48,212 nucleotides of DNA from an uncultured Pelagibacteraceae bacterium (GTDB taxonomy: Bacteria > Pseudomonadota > Alphaproteobacteria > Pelagibacterales > Pelagibacteraceae), in NCBI GenBank assembly GCA_902529785.1, contig CABZXV010000006.1, positions 1 to 48,212 on the forward strand. The letters are read 5' to 3'. Both the position numbers and the translations under genes were made by a program. The notes under the pieces are model-generated. The model ran no database searches, was not told the origin of the DNA, and was given only the letters and a program-made list of their open reading frames with translations. This document shows positions 27,426-38,025 of the stretch, one piece after another (position 1 is the first letter of the stretch; each line of letters opens with the position of its first letter).

Positions 27426-28406
27426 TTAAAGATCAATTTGGTCTGCAAAATAAGTTACAATGCTACTAGCTCCAGCTCTTTTAAAAGAAATAAGAGATTC
27501 TTTAATAGATGTTTTGTCTATTAATTTTTGATTAATTCCATTCATAATTAAACTATATTCACCAGAAACTTGATATGCGAGTACTGGTATTTTAAATTTA
27601 TCTTTTACTTTTTTTATAACATCAAGATAAGGCATACCTGGCTTAACCATTATCATATCAGCACCTTCTTTTATATCTAAAGAAACTTCTCTTAACGATT
27701 CATCAGAATTCCTATAATCCATTTGGTATGTTTTTTTATCACCTTTTAATAATTTTTTTGATCCTACCGCATCTCTAAATGGCCCATAAAAACTAGATGA
27801 ATATTTAACTGCATATGACAATATCTGGACATCATTAAAATTATTTTTATCTAAAGCAGATCTAATTTTTCCAATTCTACCATCCATCATATCTGATGGT
27901 GCAATTACATCACAACCCATTTTAGCTTGGAGAACAGCCTGTTTTGTTAGTATCTCAACGGTCTCATCATTTAATATTTTTTTATTTTTTAACAATCCAT
28001 CATGACCATGAGATGTATAAGGATCTAATGCCACATCACACATAATCCCAATTTTGTTTTTAAATCTTTTTTTTATAAATTTAATTCCTCTACAAACCAG
28101 ATTATTTTCATTAAGCGCTTCAGACCCATTTTGATCTTTATATTTTTGGTTTATATGTGGAAACAGCGCTATCATTGGAATTCCCTTTCTAACAGCTTTT
28201 CCAACTACAAAGTTTAATTTATCTATACTGTATCTAAACACATTGGGCATACTTTTGATTGATTCTTTTTTATTTTTACCTTCAATCAAAAAAATAGGTA
28301 AGATCAAATCACTATAATTGAGAGTATTTTCTTGAATCAATTTTCTAGACCAAGCATACTTTCTTGATCTCCTAAGCCTTAAATTTGGATATTTTCCTGT
28401 AATCAT
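27426..28406 (-). CDS. hemB: Delta-aminolevulinic acid dehydratase (porphobilinogen synthase)
   Basis: The enzyme condenses two 5-aminolevulinate molecules in haem synthesis. I prefer the ATG at 28406 (MITGKYPNLRLRR) over an upstream in-frame TTG at 28427, because a TATAAT-like box overlaps that leader; the product is 326 residues. DVALDPYTSHGHDG (about 124-137) replaces the cysteine-rich zinc site of other enzymes, so it is of the Mg2+-type. The Schiff-base lysine is in DMIMVKPGMPYLD, and YQVSGEYS follows. It converges with recO, and the stop codons are adjacent. Confidence 0.96.
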   Translation of the reverse strand: MITGKYPNLRLRRSRKYAWSRKLIQENTLNYSDLILPIFLIEGKNKKESIKSMPNVFRYSIDKLNFVVGKAVRKGIPMIALFPHINQKYKDQNGSEALNENNLVCRGIKFIKKRFKNKIGIMCDVALDPYTSHGHDGLLKNKKILNDETVEILTKQAVLQAKMGCDVIAPSDMMDGRIGKIRSALDKNNFNDVQILSYAVKYSSSFYGPFRDAVGSKKLLKGDKKTYQMDYRNSDESLREVSLDIKEGADMIMVKPGMPYLDVIKKVKDKFKIPVLAYQVSGEYSLIMNGINQKLIDKTSIKESLISFKRAGASSIVTYFADQIDL

Positions 28407-28431
28407 ATGTATTTTATTATGCGACAAATGT

Positions 28432-28437
28432 ATTATA
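28432..28437 (-). promoter_or_regulatory. Candidate -10 box of the hemB promoter
   Basis: TATAAT reads on the minus strand at 28437-28432, about 25 nt before the ATG I chose for hemB, which leaves room for a short leader. No good -35 hexamer is seen at the usual distance. In DNA this AT-rich a perfect -10 match can occur by chance. Confidence 0.35.
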
Positions 28438-28472
28438 CAAATATATATATAAATGAGTAGAAAACAATCTTC

Positions 28473-29117
28473 ATGACAATCAATAAAGAAAAAATTGTAA
28501 ATCTTAAAATTAACAATGAGAGTGACAGGGTTTTAGATTTTAGTGATTTTCAAAAGCAAACGGTTAGTTTTGATATTGATAAACTTCAAGATGCTTATAA
28601 TCAAATTGTTAAAATTAAAAAATTTGATGATGGTGGAGGTGTAACAAATTTTGGAGCAATATCTTTAACTCAAATTCCTGGTGATCCAGACTCCATTAAA
28701 GGAAGTAAAGCAAGAGGTGTTTATTGGACTAAACCTGATAAATCTGGAAAAGAAGTATCAAGAGATGTAAACATCGATGAGTCTAAATATTCTGAATTTA
28801 TAAAAGACTACAATAATACATATTTTAAAGAGGTCTATGATGTTCTCTCATCAAAATACAAGCTAGGGAGAGTTAGAATACTTTTGAAAGAGCCTAGATC
28901 TACATTAAGTTGGCACAGAGATCCAGAACCAAGACTGCATATACCGATAATTACTAACCCTGGATGTTTGATGGTAATTGATAACGTGGCAATGCATATG
29001 CCTGCAGATGGCTCTGTATGGGTAACTAATAATACAAAATATCACAATGCATTTAATGGTGGAGAAGAAAATAGAATTCACTTAGTAGCTTGTGTTTTAG
29101 ATTATAAATTTAATTAA
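28473..29117 (+). CDS. Putative 2-oxoglutarate/Fe(II) dioxygenase, aspartyl/asparaginyl hydroxylase-like
   Basis: The 214-residue protein has no confident family name. Its second half shows a double-stranded beta-helix iron site. The H-x-D pair sits in LSWHRDPEPRLHIPI (about residues 144-158). A distal histidine lies in KYHNAFNGGEENRIHLV near 190, with an arginine a few residues later that could bind 2-oxoglutarate. This resembles the aspartyl/asparaginyl beta-hydroxylase family. The substrate is unknown. It is divergent from hemB and followed one base later by rpiB. Confidence 0.65.
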   Translation: MTINKEKIVNLKINNESDRVLDFSDFQKQTVSFDIDKLQDAYNQIVKIKKFDDGGGVTNFGAISLTQIPGDPDSIKGSKARGVYWTKPDKSGKEVSRDVNIDESKYSEFIKDYNNTYFKEVYDVLSSKYKLGRVRILLKEPRSTLSWHRDPEPRLHIPIITNPGCLMVIDNVAMHMPADGSVWVTNNTKYHNAFNGGEENRIHLVACVLDYKFN

Positions 29118-29118
29118 T

Positions 29119-29538
29119 TTGAAAAAAATCTTTATTGCATCAGATCACGCGGGATATAATCTAAAAGAGAGTATTAAAAAAAAATATTCCAAAATTTATA
29201 GAGTATTTGATTTAGGTCCTCAATCTACCAAATCAGTCAACTATCCAGATTATGCTCATAAATTATCAAAAAAAATAAATAGTAAAGAAAATATAGGAAT
29301 TTTAGTGTGTGGATCAGGAATGGGAATGGCTATGTCAGCCAATAAGCACAAAAATATAAGAGCGGCATTATGTTATTCAGTAAAAAATGCTAAATTATCT
29401 AGATTGCATAATGATGCAAATGTTATTACATTAGGAGAAAGGTTAATTAGTAAAAATTTAGCCTTTAAATGTATAAATACATTCTTAAATACCAAGTTTG
29501 AGGGTGGTAGACACAAAAAAAGAGTTAAGAAAATATAA
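29119..29538 (+). CDS. rpiB: Ribose-5-phosphate isomerase B
   Basis: The 139-residue protein begins [13 protein letters not shown] and has [12 protein letters not shown] and [15 protein letters not shown] motifs (about residues 65-80) with the active-site cysteine. [13 protein letters not shown] lies near the C-terminus. All are typical of RpiB/LacAB isomerases. It interconverts ribose-5-phosphate and ribulose-5-phosphate. The start is TTG at 29119; no ATG is available before IFIASDHAG. It lies 4 bp upstream of glyA. Confidence 0.94.
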   Translation: MKKIFIASDHAGYNLKESIKKKYSKIYRVFDLGPQSTKSVNYPDYAHKLSKKINSKENIGILVCGSGMGMAMSANKHKNIRAALCYSVKNAKLSRLHNDANVITLGERLISKNLAFKCINTFLNTKFEGGRHKKRVKKI

Positions 29539-29542
29539 AATT

Positions 29543-30853
29543 ATGTCAAGTGAAACAAAATATTTAAACAATGAATACAAGGACTTTTTTGAAAAAAGTT
29601 TATTAGATAGCGATCCAGAAATTTATAAAGCTATTAATGATGAATTAGTAAGACAACAAAATCATATTGAATTGATAGCATCTGAAAATATAGTCTCTCA
29701 AGCAGTCCTTGAGGCACAGGGATCAGTGCTTACAAATAAATATGCCGAAGGTTATCCTGGTAAACGATATTATAATGGTTGTGAACATGTTGATGTAGCT
29801 GAACAATTAGCAATCGATAGACTAAAAGAACTATTTAATTGTAAATTTGCAAATGCTCAACCTCATTCAGGGGCGCAGGCAAACGGTGCAGTATTTTTGG
29901 CCCTACTTAAACCTGGAGATACTTTCATGGGAATGAGCTTGAATTCGGGTGGTCACATTACACATGGTTTAAAAATATCGATGTCAGGAAAATGGTTTAA
30001 TGCAATCGGATATGAGGTTGATAAAAACTCTGAACTTATTGATTATGACAATGTTGAAAAACTAGCACTTGAACACAAACCAAAACTCATAATAGCTGGT
30101 GGTAGTGCTTATTCAAGGGTAATTGATTTTAAAAGGTTTAGAGAAATAGCTGATAAAGTTGGAGCATACCTTATGGTTGATATGGCACATTTTTCCGGTC
30201 TAGTTGCAGGAAAAGGATATCCAAATCCATGTGACTATGCACATGTGGTTACATCAACAACTCACAAGGTGTTTAGAAGTGCTAGAGGTGGAATAATATT
30301 AACCAATCACGAAGATTTATCCAAAAAATTTAATACAGCTGTATTTCCAGGATATCAAGGTGGACCATTAATGCACATCATAGCTGCTAAAGCTGTTGGC
30401 TTTAAAGAAGCATTAAAACCAGAGTTTAAAGAATATATAAAAACTGTTCTTGCTAACGCAAAAATTTTGGCTGAGACCTTAAAAAGTAATGGCTTTAAAA
30501 TTTACTCAGGAGGAACTGATACACACCTGATGTTAGTTGATTTAAGACCTTTTAATGTCAAGGGAAATGCTGCAGCTGAAAGTCTATCTAGAGCAAATAT
30601 TACATGTAATAAAAATGGAATTCCTTTTGACAGTGAGAGCCCGATGGTTACATCTGGAATTAGACTTGGGTCTCAAGCCGCAACAACAAGAGGTTTTGGT
30701 TTAAAAGAATTCCAAATAGTAGGCGATCTAATAACAAAGACTATTAAAGGTTTGTCTGAAAACCCTGAGGATAACTCCAAAATAGAGGATGAAGTAAGAA
30801 AAGAAGTTGTTAGCCTATGCTCAAATTTTCCTATATATAAGCATTTAGGTTAA
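29543..30853 (+). CDS. glyA: Serine hydroxymethyltransferase
   Basis: The 436-residue PLP enzyme interconverts serine and glycine with tetrahydrofolate. It has [27 protein letters not shown], the PLP lysine in [14 protein letters not shown], and [11 protein letters not shown] near the C-terminus. I use the ATG at 29543 (MSSETKYLN). An open frame extends further upstream into rpiB, but family alignments begin near this ATG. It could handle the glycine and methylene-THF made by the sarcosine oxidase encoded about 12 kb away. rpiB precedes and nrdR follows. Confidence 0.97.
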   Translation: MSSETKYLNNEYKDFFEKSLLDSDPEIYKAINDELVRQQNHIELIASENIVSQAVLEAQGSVLTNKYAEGYPGKRYYNGCEHVDVAEQLAIDRLKELFNCKFANAQPHSGAQANGAVFLALLKPGDTFMGMSLNSGGHITHGLKISMSGKWFNAIGYEVDKNSELIDYDNVEKLALEHKPKLIIAGGSAYSRVIDFKRFREIADKVGAYLMVDMAHFSGLVAGKGYPNPCDYAHVVTSTTHKVFRSARGGIILTNHEDLSKKFNTAVFPGYQGGPLMHIIAAKAVGFKEALKPEFKEYIKTVLANAKILAETLKSNGFKIYSGGTDTHLMLVDLRPFNVKGNAAAESLSRANITCNKNGIPFDSESPMVTSGIRLGSQAATTRGFGLKEFQIVGDLITKTIKGLSENPEDNSKIEDEVRKEVVSLCSNFPIYKHLG

Positions 30854-30862
30854 TTTAATCTT

Positions 30863-31321
30863 ATGATTTGTCCTATATGCAAAAAAGGTGACACTTCAGT
30901 CGTAGACTCAAGACCAACAGAAGATGGAACAACTATAAGAAGAAGAAGACTTTGTGTCTGTGGTGAGAGATTTACTACATTTGAAAGAGTTCAATTTAGA
31001 GAACTTGTTGTTGTAAAAAAAAGTGGAAGAAAATCACCTTTTGATAGAGAAAAATTATCAAAATCAATATATGTGGCTTTAAAGAAAAGACCTATAGATA
31101 CTGAAACTACAGAAAAATTTATTTCAAAAATAAGTAGATCATTAGAAGAATTAGGACAAAGTGAAATTTTATCTAACACTATTGGAACACTGGTCATGGA
31201 GGGATTAAAAGAACTCGATCCAGTTGCTTATGTTCGTTTTGCTTCTGTATATAGAAACTTCAGAGAAGAAAAAGACTTTGTTCAATTTGTGGATAGAATA
31301 GATGTCTTTAAAAAAAGATAA
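30863..31321 (+). CDS. nrdR: Transcriptional repressor NrdR
   Basis: The 152-residue regulator has an N-terminal zinc ribbon (CPIC...CVCG, residues 3-33, with RRRRLC and RFTTFER) and an ATP-cone domain ([18 protein letters not shown]). It represses ribonucleotide reductase genes in response to dATP/ATP. Its location after glyA and before the riboflavin genes is the common alphaproteobacterial order. It overlaps ribD by 20 bp. Confidence 0.97.
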   Translation: MICPICKKGDTSVVDSRPTEDGTTIRRRRLCVCGERFTTFERVQFRELVVVKKSGRKSPFDREKLSKSIYVALKKRPIDTETTEKFISKISRSLEELGQSEILSNTIGTLVMEGLKELDPVAYVRFASVYRNFREEKDFVQFVDRIDVFKKR

Positions 31322-32399
31322 TTTTAATAACCTAGATAAAAAAATTATGAATTTTGCTATTAACATAGCAGAAAATAATAAATATTTGACAGGAACAAAC
31401 CCATCAGTTGGATGCGTAATTGTAAAAAAAAATTCAATATCATCGTTTGCTACTACTAATCATGGCGGTAGACCGCATGCAGAAAATATAGCTTTAAGTA
31501 AAAATATTGATAATAGAGGTACAACATTGTACTCAACTCTAGAACCATGTTCTCATCATGGATTAACACCACCATGCACAAATACAATAATAAAAAATAT
31601 GGTTAAGAAAGTTTATTATTCAGTAGAAGATAAAGATTTACGTACCTTTAATAAAACAAAAAGAATTTTAAAATCTAAAAATATAATTGTAAAATCAGGA
31701 CTTCAAAAAAGAAATGTTTATAATCTATACAAAGAATATAATTTTATAAGATCTAATAATGCTCCTTATATAATAGGAAAAATTGCAAGTTCATCAAATT
31801 TATATATTTTAAGAAATAATTCACCAATAACTAATGAACATTCAAGAAGTGTTTCACATCTATTAAGATCCCAAAATCATGCAATATTAACTTCTTATAA
31901 AACAATAAACACAGACAACCCTAAACTAAATTGTAGATTAAATGGATTGGAGAAATTCTCCCCAGTAGTAGTCGTAGTGGATAAAAATTTAAAAATTAAA
32001 GTTAATTCTTTCGTTATTAAAAATTCAAAAAAAACTAAATTAATTATATTTCACTCTTCAACAAATATTTTAAAAATTAAATTATTAAGAAAACTTGGGG
32101 TAAAACTTATTTATCAAAAAAATGAAAATAACATGCATTTAAATCTTAAAAAAATTACTCAAAATCTTTACAGTTTGAATATACATAGGATTTTAGTAGA
32201 GTCGGGTAGGAGTCTAATGACAAGTTTTCTTAATGAAAAATTATTAAATGAATTTTACTTTTTTAAAAGCGACAAAATGATCTCAAATAAACATAAAATT
32301 AATATATCATCATTAGTTAAAAGGATTAAGAAAAATTATAAAAATAAGAAAAAAATAAATACATATTTAGGCAACGACACACTTACTCACTATTATTAA
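31302..32399 (+). CDS. ribD: Riboflavin biosynthesis deaminase/reductase RibD
   Basis: The 365-residue bifunctional enzyme deaminates and reduces the pyrimidine intermediate made from GTP. The deaminase domain (about 1-145) has the zinc site [11 protein letters not shown] and [15 protein letters not shown]. The C-terminal reductase domain is identifiable ([34 protein letters not shown]) but diverged and lysine-rich, as is usual in this AT-rich genome. It starts 20 bp inside nrdR, followed by ribE. Confidence 0.93.
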   Translation: MSLKKDNFNNLDKKIMNFAINIAENNKYLTGTNPSVGCVIVKKNSISSFATTNHGGRPHAENIALSKNIDNRGTTLYSTLEPCSHHGLTPPCTNTIIKNMVKKVYYSVEDKDLRTFNKTKRILKSKNIIVKSGLQKRNVYNLYKEYNFIRSNNAPYIIGKIASSSNLYILRNNSPITNEHSRSVSHLLRSQNHAILTSYKTINTDNPKLNCRLNGLEKFSPVVVVVDKNLKIKVNSFVIKNSKKTKLIIFHSSTNILKIKLLRKLGVKLIYQKNENNMHLNLKKITQNLYSLNIHRILVESGRSLMTSFLNEKLLNEFYFFKSDKMISNKHKINISSLVKRIKKNYKNKKKINTYLGNDTLTHYY

Positions 32400-32400
32400 A

Positions 32401-32994
32401 ATGTTTAATGGAATTATATTTAATAAAGGAAAGATATGCAGTATTAAAAAAAGAGCTAAAGGAATTAATATATTCATAAAATCTTCATTAAAAGTTTCTA
32501 ATAAAAACTTGGGAATTTCAATTTCTTGTGATGGTGTTTGTCTTACTTTAATCTCTTATAAAAATAAGATTTTAGAGTTTTATCTATCGAATGAAACCTT
32601 AGCTAAATCTAAATTTAAAAATAATAAAGTTGGCGATGAAGTAAATTTAGAAAAACCATTAAAATTTGGTGATAATATTTCAGGTCATATCTGTCAGGGT
32701 CATATTGATACAGTATGCTCTGTTAAAAACATAAAAAAGGTAGATAAGTCAAATATTTTAGAGTTTAAAATAAGTAAATTATTTAAAAAACAATTAGTTG
32801 AAAAAGCATCCATACTCATAAATGGTGTTTCACTAACAATATCTAAAATAAAAGAAAATTCTTTTGAAATTTGGGTTATACCTCACACATTAAAATTAAC
32901 AAATTTATTAAATTTAAAGAAAAATGATTTAGTAAATGTTGAAATAGATATTATGTCTAAATACATAAAAAAGTTCATAAATGAAAAAAAGTAA
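32401..32994 (+). CDS. ribE: Riboflavin synthase alpha chain
   Basis: The 197-residue enzyme dismutates two lumazines to riboflavin. It begins MFNGIIFNKGKI (families usually start MFTGIIE). It has two repeated lumazine-binding barrels: SISCDGVCLTL in the first, and ASILINGVSLTISKI with a GDNISGHICQGHID segment bridging to the second. It follows ribD by one base and overlaps ribB by 14 bp. The symbol is ribE or ribC depending on nomenclature. Confidence 0.94.
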   Translation: MFNGIIFNKGKICSIKKRAKGINIFIKSSLKVSNKNLGISISCDGVCLTLISYKNKILEFYLSNETLAKSKFKNNKVGDEVNLEKPLKFGDNISGHICQGHIDTVCSVKNIKKVDKSNILEFKISKLFKKQLVEKASILINGVSLTISKIKENSFEIWVIPHTLKLTNLLNLKKNDLVNVEIDIMSKYIKKFINEKK

Positions 32995-34096
32995 TTTTAG
33001 TTCGATAGAAAGTATAATTAAGACAGTAAAAAAAAATCGAATGTACATTCTTGTTGATGACGAGAGTAAACATGAAGAAATGGAAAATGAAGGTGATTTG
33101 GTTATTTCCACATCCGCAGTAAATCCAAAACATATTAACTTTATGGCAAAACATGCTAGAGGTTTAATTTGTATTGCAATGGATAATTCGCAAGCAAAGA
33201 AAATTGGTTTAACGTTAGCTTCACCCATAAATCAATCTAGAAGCAAAACTGCATTTGCATTTTCAATTGAAGCAAAAAAAGGTGTTACTACCGGAATATC
33301 AGCTTATGATCGTGCTAGAACAATAAAAGCAGCTTCAAATAAAAATGCAAAAAAAAATGATATAGTCTCACCAGGCCATGTTTTTCCAGTTATAGCGAGA
33401 GATGGAGGTGTACTAGTTAGAGCTGGACATACAGAAGCCTCTGTAGATATATCAAAACTTGCAAAAAAAAATAATTCTGCAGTTATATGTGAAATTATGG
33501 CCGATGATGGTAAAATGGCTACAGGAAAAACCTTATTTAATTTTGCTAAAAAACATAAATTAAAAGTAGCAAAAATTGAAGATCTAATTGCATATAGATT
33601 AAAAAAAGAGAAGTTAATAAAATTAAAAAAAACTTCATCAATAATAGTACAAAAACAAAAATTTAAAATAAAAGTTTTTGAAAATATATTAGATGGTTCC
33701 GAAAATTTTGCTCTGATTAAAGGCACACTTAAAAAAGGAGTTGTTCCTAGACTGAGGGTTATATCATCTAATGTAGTACAAAATTATTTAATTAATCAAA
33801 AATTACCAAATTCATTCGATAAAACGATTAGTTATTTTAAAAAATATAACAATTGTGTTCTAGTTTTTATAAGAGACCCAAATTTAAAATCAGTTACACA
33901 AACTCTTAAACAGTACAAAAGTAAGACTTTTTATAAAAAAGGACAAGATAAATTGATTAGAAATTATGGTATCGGAGCTCAAATAATTAAATCACTAAAT
34001 ATTAAAAATATGATACTTGTTACTAGATCAAAAAAAAAGGTGATTGGTTTAGATGGCTATGGAATTAAGATAAAAAAACAGGAAATTATTAAGTGA
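32981..34096 (+). CDS. ribB: 3,4-dihydroxy-2-butanone-4-phosphate synthase fused to a degenerate GTP cyclohydrolase II domain
   Basis: The 371-residue protein has an N-terminal DHBP synthase domain (about 1-205) with ARGLICIAMD and a GHVFPVIARDGGVLVRAGHTEASVD block. The acidic active-site loop reads DDESKHEEMENEGD (residues 26-39), whereas families have DDExRENEGD, so four extra residues are inserted and methionine stands where arginine is expected. The C-terminal half resembles RibA only by its YGIGAQIIKSLNI tail. The zinc-binding cysteines and GTP loop are absent, so GTP cyclohydrolase activity is unlikely. Such RibB-RibX hybrids are known in alphaproteobacteria. Confidence 0.9.
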   Translation: MKKSNFSSIESIIKTVKKNRMYILVDDESKHEEMENEGDLVISTSAVNPKHINFMAKHARGLICIAMDNSQAKKIGLTLASPINQSRSKTAFAFSIEAKKGVTTGISAYDRARTIKAASNKNAKKNDIVSPGHVFPVIARDGGVLVRAGHTEASVDISKLAKKNNSAVICEIMADDGKMATGKTLFNFAKKHKLKVAKIEDLIAYRLKKEKLIKLKKTSSIIVQKQKFKIKVFENILDGSENFALIKGTLKKGVVPRLRVISSNVVQNYLINQKLPNSFDKTISYFKKYNNCVLVFIRDPNLKSVTQTLKQYKSKTFYKKGQDKLIRNYGIGAQIIKSLNIKNMILVTRSKKKVIGLDGYGIKIKKQEIIK

Positions 34097-34479
34097 AAAA
34101 AAAAATTTTAATTGTAGTTGCAAGTTATTATGAAAGTATTGCCAATTCATTGTTAAAGAGTGCAAAAAATAAAATAAAAAATAAATGCAATATTTTTGTG
34201 ATAAGAGTACCAGGTGCATTTGAAATTCCAGTTACAATCTCTAGAAATCTAAAAAAATTTGATGGATTTATTGCCTTAGGGTGTGTGATCAAAGGACAAA
34301 CACCACATTTCGATTTTATATCCGAATCTACGACAGATGCATTAATGACATTATCAATTACATCTAAGAAACCTGTCGGAAACGGAGTGATCACATGCTT
34401 AAATAAAAAACAAGCCATAGCACGTAGTAAGAAAGGCGCTGAGGCTGCAGAAGCTGTATTATCAGTACTTTTTCAATAA
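34093..34479 (+). CDS. ribH: 6,7-dimethyl-8-ribityllumazine synthase
   Basis: The 128-residue protein has VRVPGAFEIP, ALGCVIKGQTPHFDFI with the catalytic histidine near residue 80, and an alanine-rich C-terminal helix (KGAEAAEAVLS). It condenses DHBP with the RibD product to form the RibE substrate. It is somewhat shorter than the usual 150 or so residues. The GTG start at 34093 overlaps the ribB stop (GTGA). Confidence 0.95.
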   Translation: MKKKILIVVASYYESIANSLLKSAKNKIKNKCNIFVIRVPGAFEIPVTISRNLKKFDGFIALGCVIKGQTPHFDFISESTTDALMTLSITSKKPVGNGVITCLNKKQAIARSKKGAEAAEAVLSVLFQ

Positions 34480-34482
34480 ATT

Positions 34483-34887
34483 ATGTCAGTTCAATTTTCT
34501 CCTCAAAGAAATCCTAGAGTAATAATTATACAAAAACTTTATGGAAAACTTTATAACAACGAAGAAAATATTACTTTCCCAAAACATAGATTTAAAAAGT
34601 TTATAAAAGACATTGTAAATGGAACTATAGAAAGAGAAGAATTAATAAATGCTGAAATTAGTAATCATTTAAATCAGGATCTGAAAATAAATAATATGGA
34701 TAAAGTTTTTCAAATTATTATTAAAAGTGCAATTTTTGAATTTTTATATAAACCAAATACATCGATCAAAATTATTATAAATGAGTATTTGAAAGCATCG
34801 AACTTCTTTATTGATGAAGCACAAACGAAATATTTAAATGCATTGTTAGATAAAATTTCTAAAAAAATTAGATTAAACAATGAATGA
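34483..34887 (+). CDS. nusB: Transcription antitermination protein NusB
   Basis: The 134-residue, helical basic protein is identified by length, by position between ribH and thiL (the standard order), and by patterns such as NPRVIIIQKLYGKLY at the N-terminus and KSAIFEFLYKPNTSIKIIINEYLK in the second half. These correspond to the RxxAxQxLY and AxxEL...IPxxVxINEAxxLAK motifs. It binds boxA RNA with NusE for rRNA transcription antitermination. It overlaps thiL by 8 bp. Confidence 0.9.
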   Translation: MSVQFSPQRNPRVIIIQKLYGKLYNNEENITFPKHRFKKFIKDIVNGTIEREELINAEISNHLNQDLKINNMDKVFQIIIKSAIFEFLYKPNTSIKIIINEYLKASNFFIDEAQTKYLNALLDKISKKIRLNNE

Positions 34888-35845
34888 ATTTGCTCTTATT
34901 CAAAAATATTTTAAAAAATTAACCTATAATAATCCATCAGCATTAGATTTAAATGATGATGTTTTCTTTGATAAAAAAAAAAATGTTGTTATTTCATGCG
35001 ATACATATGTTGAAGGTGTTCATTTTCTTAATTTTAGAAACCCTGATTTAGTAATTAAAAAAATTGTAAGATCATCTATATCAGATTTATATTGCAAAGG
35101 TGTAAAACCAGAATTTATTTTTATTGGTGCCAGTGGAAATAGTATATCTTTTTCAAAAAAAAATATGAAACTTGTTTATAAAGCTTTAAAACAAGAACAA
35201 AAAAAATATAAATTTAAATTGTCAGGTGGCGATACAACAAAATCAAATAAAACAGTATTCACAATTTCTACTTTGGGATATGCAAAAAAAATAGTCCAAA
35301 GAAATAAATGTAAAAATAACGATGATATTTATGTGACTGGAAACCTTGGTGATAGTTTTTTAGGATTATCTCTTTTGAGAAAAAAGTTATTATTAAGAAG
35401 TAATAATCAAAAAAAATATTTTATTAAAAAATATTATATGCCAAATTTACCTTCAAAAATTTTTCCAAAACTAATAAAATTTGCCAATTCATCAATTGAT
35501 GTATCAGATGGATTATTTAGCGATTTAACTAAATTAATTAATACAAGTAATTTATACTTCAGATTAGATCTTAAAAAAATACCAATTTCATCAAAACTTA
35601 ATAGTTATATTCTCAAAACAAATAAAAAAAAAATAAACTTTGTTTCTAAAGGAGATGATTATCAAATTTTATTTACTTCCTCAAAATCCAATAGGAAATA
35701 TATTAAATCTTTCTTTAAACGAATGAATCAAAAAGTGACCTTAATAGGTAATTTAACGAATGAGATTAAAACTAATCAAATTATCTATGGCAAAAAGCTT
35801 TTAAAACATAGATATAATGAGGGATATTCTCATAAATTCTCATAA
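34880..35845 (+). CDS. thiL: Thiamine-monophosphate kinase
   Basis: The 321-residue protein has the PurM/ThiL ATP-grasp-like layout. NDDVFF near residue 25 and ISCDTYVEGVHF near 38-49 are metal/ATP motifs. SDLYCKGVKPEF, LSGGDTTKSNKT and SSIDVSDGLFSDL follow. The enzyme phosphorylates thiamine monophosphate to the diphosphate cofactor. It closes the nrdR-thiL cluster and is followed by a 71-bp spacer before hppA. Confidence 0.94.
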   Translation: MNEFALIQKYFKKLTYNNPSALDLNDDVFFDKKKNVVISCDTYVEGVHFLNFRNPDLVIKKIVRSSISDLYCKGVKPEFIFIGASGNSISFSKKNMKLVYKALKQEQKKYKFKLSGGDTTKSNKTVFTISTLGYAKKIVQRNKCKNNDDIYVTGNLGDSFLGLSLLRKKLLLRSNNQKKYFIKKYYMPNLPSKIFPKLIKFANSSIDVSDGLFSDLTKLINTSNLYFRLDLKKIPISSKLNSYILKTNKKKINFVSKGDDYQILFTSSKSNRKYIKSFFKRMNQKVTLIGNLTNEIKTNQIIYGKKLLKHRYNEGYSHKFS

Positions 35846-35916
35846 AGTTAAAGATTGCGTTTTATAGTATTTTTTGTATTACATTGACCCCATAAATATA
35901 TTTAACAAAGGATCCA

Positions 35917-38022
35917 ATGAACTCATCATCAGAAACAATACTTTTATACATTATAGCAGCTGGAATTATATCAATCATTTATGGTTTTTTTACAGGTCGA
36001 AATATTTTAAACTCAAGTTCTGGCAATGCTAAAATGATTGAAATAGCTTCTGCTATTCAAGAAGGTGCTCGTGCTTATTTAAACAGACAATATAAAACTA
36101 TTGCAGTAGTTGGGGTTGTTGTTTTGATTATTATTTCTGTTGCATTTAGTCCATTAGTAGGTCTAGGTTATTTAATTGGAGCTGCATTATCGGGGATAGC
36201 AGGTTATGTCGGCATGCTTGTTTCGGTCCAAGCTAACGTAAGAACTGCTGAAGCTTCAAGAAAAAGTCTAGCAAACGGTTTATCAATTGCTTTTAAATCA
36301 GGAGCTGTAACAGGTATGTTAGTTGCTGGATTGGCCTTGTTGTCAATTGCAGTTTATTATTATTTTCTTGTAAAGATTGGTATAAATGAAAGAGAAATAG
36401 TTAATGCATTAGTTGCTCTAGGTTTTGGTGCTTCTTTAATCTCTATATTCGCAAGATTAGGTGGAGGAATATTTACAAAGGGCGCTGATGTTGGTGCTGA
36501 CTTAGTTGGAAAAGTAGAAGCAGGTATCCCTGAAGATGATCCAAGAAATCCAGCCGTAATTGCTGATAATGTCGGTGACAATGTTGGAGATTGTGCTGGT
36601 ATGGCGGCTGATTTATTTGAGACATATGCTGTAACAATTGTTGCTACAATGGTTCTTTCTTCAATATTTTTTATAGGCGATTTTAGCATGATGATTTATC
36701 CATTAGCTATTGGTGGTGCATGCATACTTACATCTATTTTAGGAACTTTTTTTGTAACACTCGGAAGCGATAAGAATATAATGAAGGCAATGTATAAAGG
36801 ATTTGTGATAACTGCTATAAGCTCTCTAGTTATATTGTATCCTATTACTAAATATGTGATTGGTTTTACTACAGAATATATTGTAAATGAAAAAACATTT
36901 ACTGGATTGAGCTTATATTTTTGTGGAATAATTGGTCTTATTATTACTGGATTAATTATATGGATTACTGAATACTATACAGGTACAGATTATAGACCTG
37001 TTAAAAGTGTTGCCCAATCCTCAACCACTGGTCATGGTACTAATGTTATCCAAGGTTTGGCCGTATCAATGGAAGCAACAGCAATACCAGCACTTATTAT
37101 TGTTGGTGGTATACTATTAACTAACCATATAGCAGGATTATATGGTATTGCTATAGCCGTTACTACAATGTTGGCTCTTGCCGGTATGGTGGTAGCCTTA
37201 GATGCATATGGACCAGTAACTGATAATGCAGGTGGTATCGCAGAAATGTCTAATCTTCCAAAAAATGTAAGGAAAACGACTGACGCCTTAGACGCTGTAG
37301 GAAATACTACAAAAGCTGTAACTAAAGGGTATGCAATAGGATCTGCGGGTCTTGGAGCGTTAGTATTATTTGCTGCATATACAGAGGATATAAAGCATTT
37401 CTCTAAGGTTGCCGGTTCAAATTTAGAGGGAATAATTGTAACATTTGATTTATCAAATCCATTTGTTGTTGTTGGTCTATTAATAGGAGGAATGTTACCA
37501 TATCTATTTGGATCTATGGGTATGCAGGCAGTCGGAAGGGCAGGCGGAGCTGTTGTAATAGAGGTTAGAAGACAATTTAAAAAAATACCTGGTATAATGA
37601 AGCGTAAAGCTAAACCAGACTATGGAAGACTTGTTGATCTTTTGACCAAAGCAGCTATCAAAGAGATGATAATACCATCCTTATTACCAGTTTTATCGCC
37701 AATAGTTTTGTATGTGATTATTTACTTTATAGGAGGTCAAGTTGCAGCTTTATCAGCTGTAGGCGCAATGCTGCTAGGTGTTATTATAACTGGTTTATTT
37801 GTTGCGGTATCAATGACAGCCGGAGGTGGAGCTTGGGATAATGCTAAGAAATATATTGAAGATGGTAAATTTGGAGGAAAAGGTTCTGAGGCCCATAAAG
37901 CTGCTGTTACCGGTGATACTGTTGGAGATCCGTATAAAGATACAGCGGGTCCTGCTGTAAATCCAATGATAAAAATTACAAATATAGTAGCTTTATTGCT
38001 TCTTGCAGTGATTGCTGGTTAA
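35917..38022 (+). CDS. hppA: Membrane-bound H+-translocating pyrophosphatase (K+-independent type)
   Basis: The 701-residue protein has about 15-16 hydrophobic segments. Its pyrophosphate-binding acidic motifs include [30 protein letters not shown] and the C-terminal [31 protein letters not shown] at about residues 462-471 has K466 and T469, the residue pair that marks K+-independent proton pumps in this family. The pump couples PPi hydrolysis to the proton gradient. An AGGA Shine-Dalgarno lies 7 nt before the ATG. It follows thiL, and its stop converges with a glycosyltransferase gene 3 bp away. Confidence 0.96.
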   Translation: MNSSSETILLYIIAAGIISIIYGFFTGRNILNSSSGNAKMIEIASAIQEGARAYLNRQYKTIAVVGVVVLIIISVAFSPLVGLGYLIGAALSGIAGYVGMLVSVQANVRTAEASRKSLANGLSIAFKSGAVTGMLVAGLALLSIAVYYYFLVKIGINEREIVNALVALGFGASLISIFARLGGGIFTKGADVGADLVGKVEAGIPEDDPRNPAVIADNVGDNVGDCAGMAADLFETYAVTIVATMVLSSIFFIGDFSMMIYPLAIGGACILTSILGTFFVTLGSDKNIMKAMYKGFVITAISSLVILYPITKYVIGFTTEYIVNEKTFTGLSLYFCGIIGLIITGLIIWITEYYTGTDYRPVKSVAQSSTTGHGTNVIQGLAVSMEATAIPALIIVGGILLTNHIAGLYGIAIAVTTMLALAGMVVALDAYGPVTDNAGGIAEMSNLPKNVRKTTDALDAVGNTTKAVTKGYAIGSAGLGALVLFAAYTEDIKHFSKVAGSNLEGIIVTFDLSNPFVVVGLLIGGMLPYLFGSMGMQAVGRAGGAVVIEVRRQFKKIPGIMKRKAKPDYGRLVDLLTKAAIKEMIIPSLLPVLSPIVLYVIIYFIGGQVAALSAVGAMLLGVIITGLFVAVSMTAGGGAWDNAKKYIEDGKFGGKGSEAHKAAVTGDTVGDPYKDTAGPAVNPMIKITNIVALLLLAVIAG

Positions 38023-38025
38023 AAA

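Noticed and set aside
29498..29542. Extended glyA start at 29498 inside rpiB
   Set aside because: The extension ([13 protein letters not shown]) is out of register with family N-termini and lies in the coding region of rpiB. The ATG at 29543 is better.
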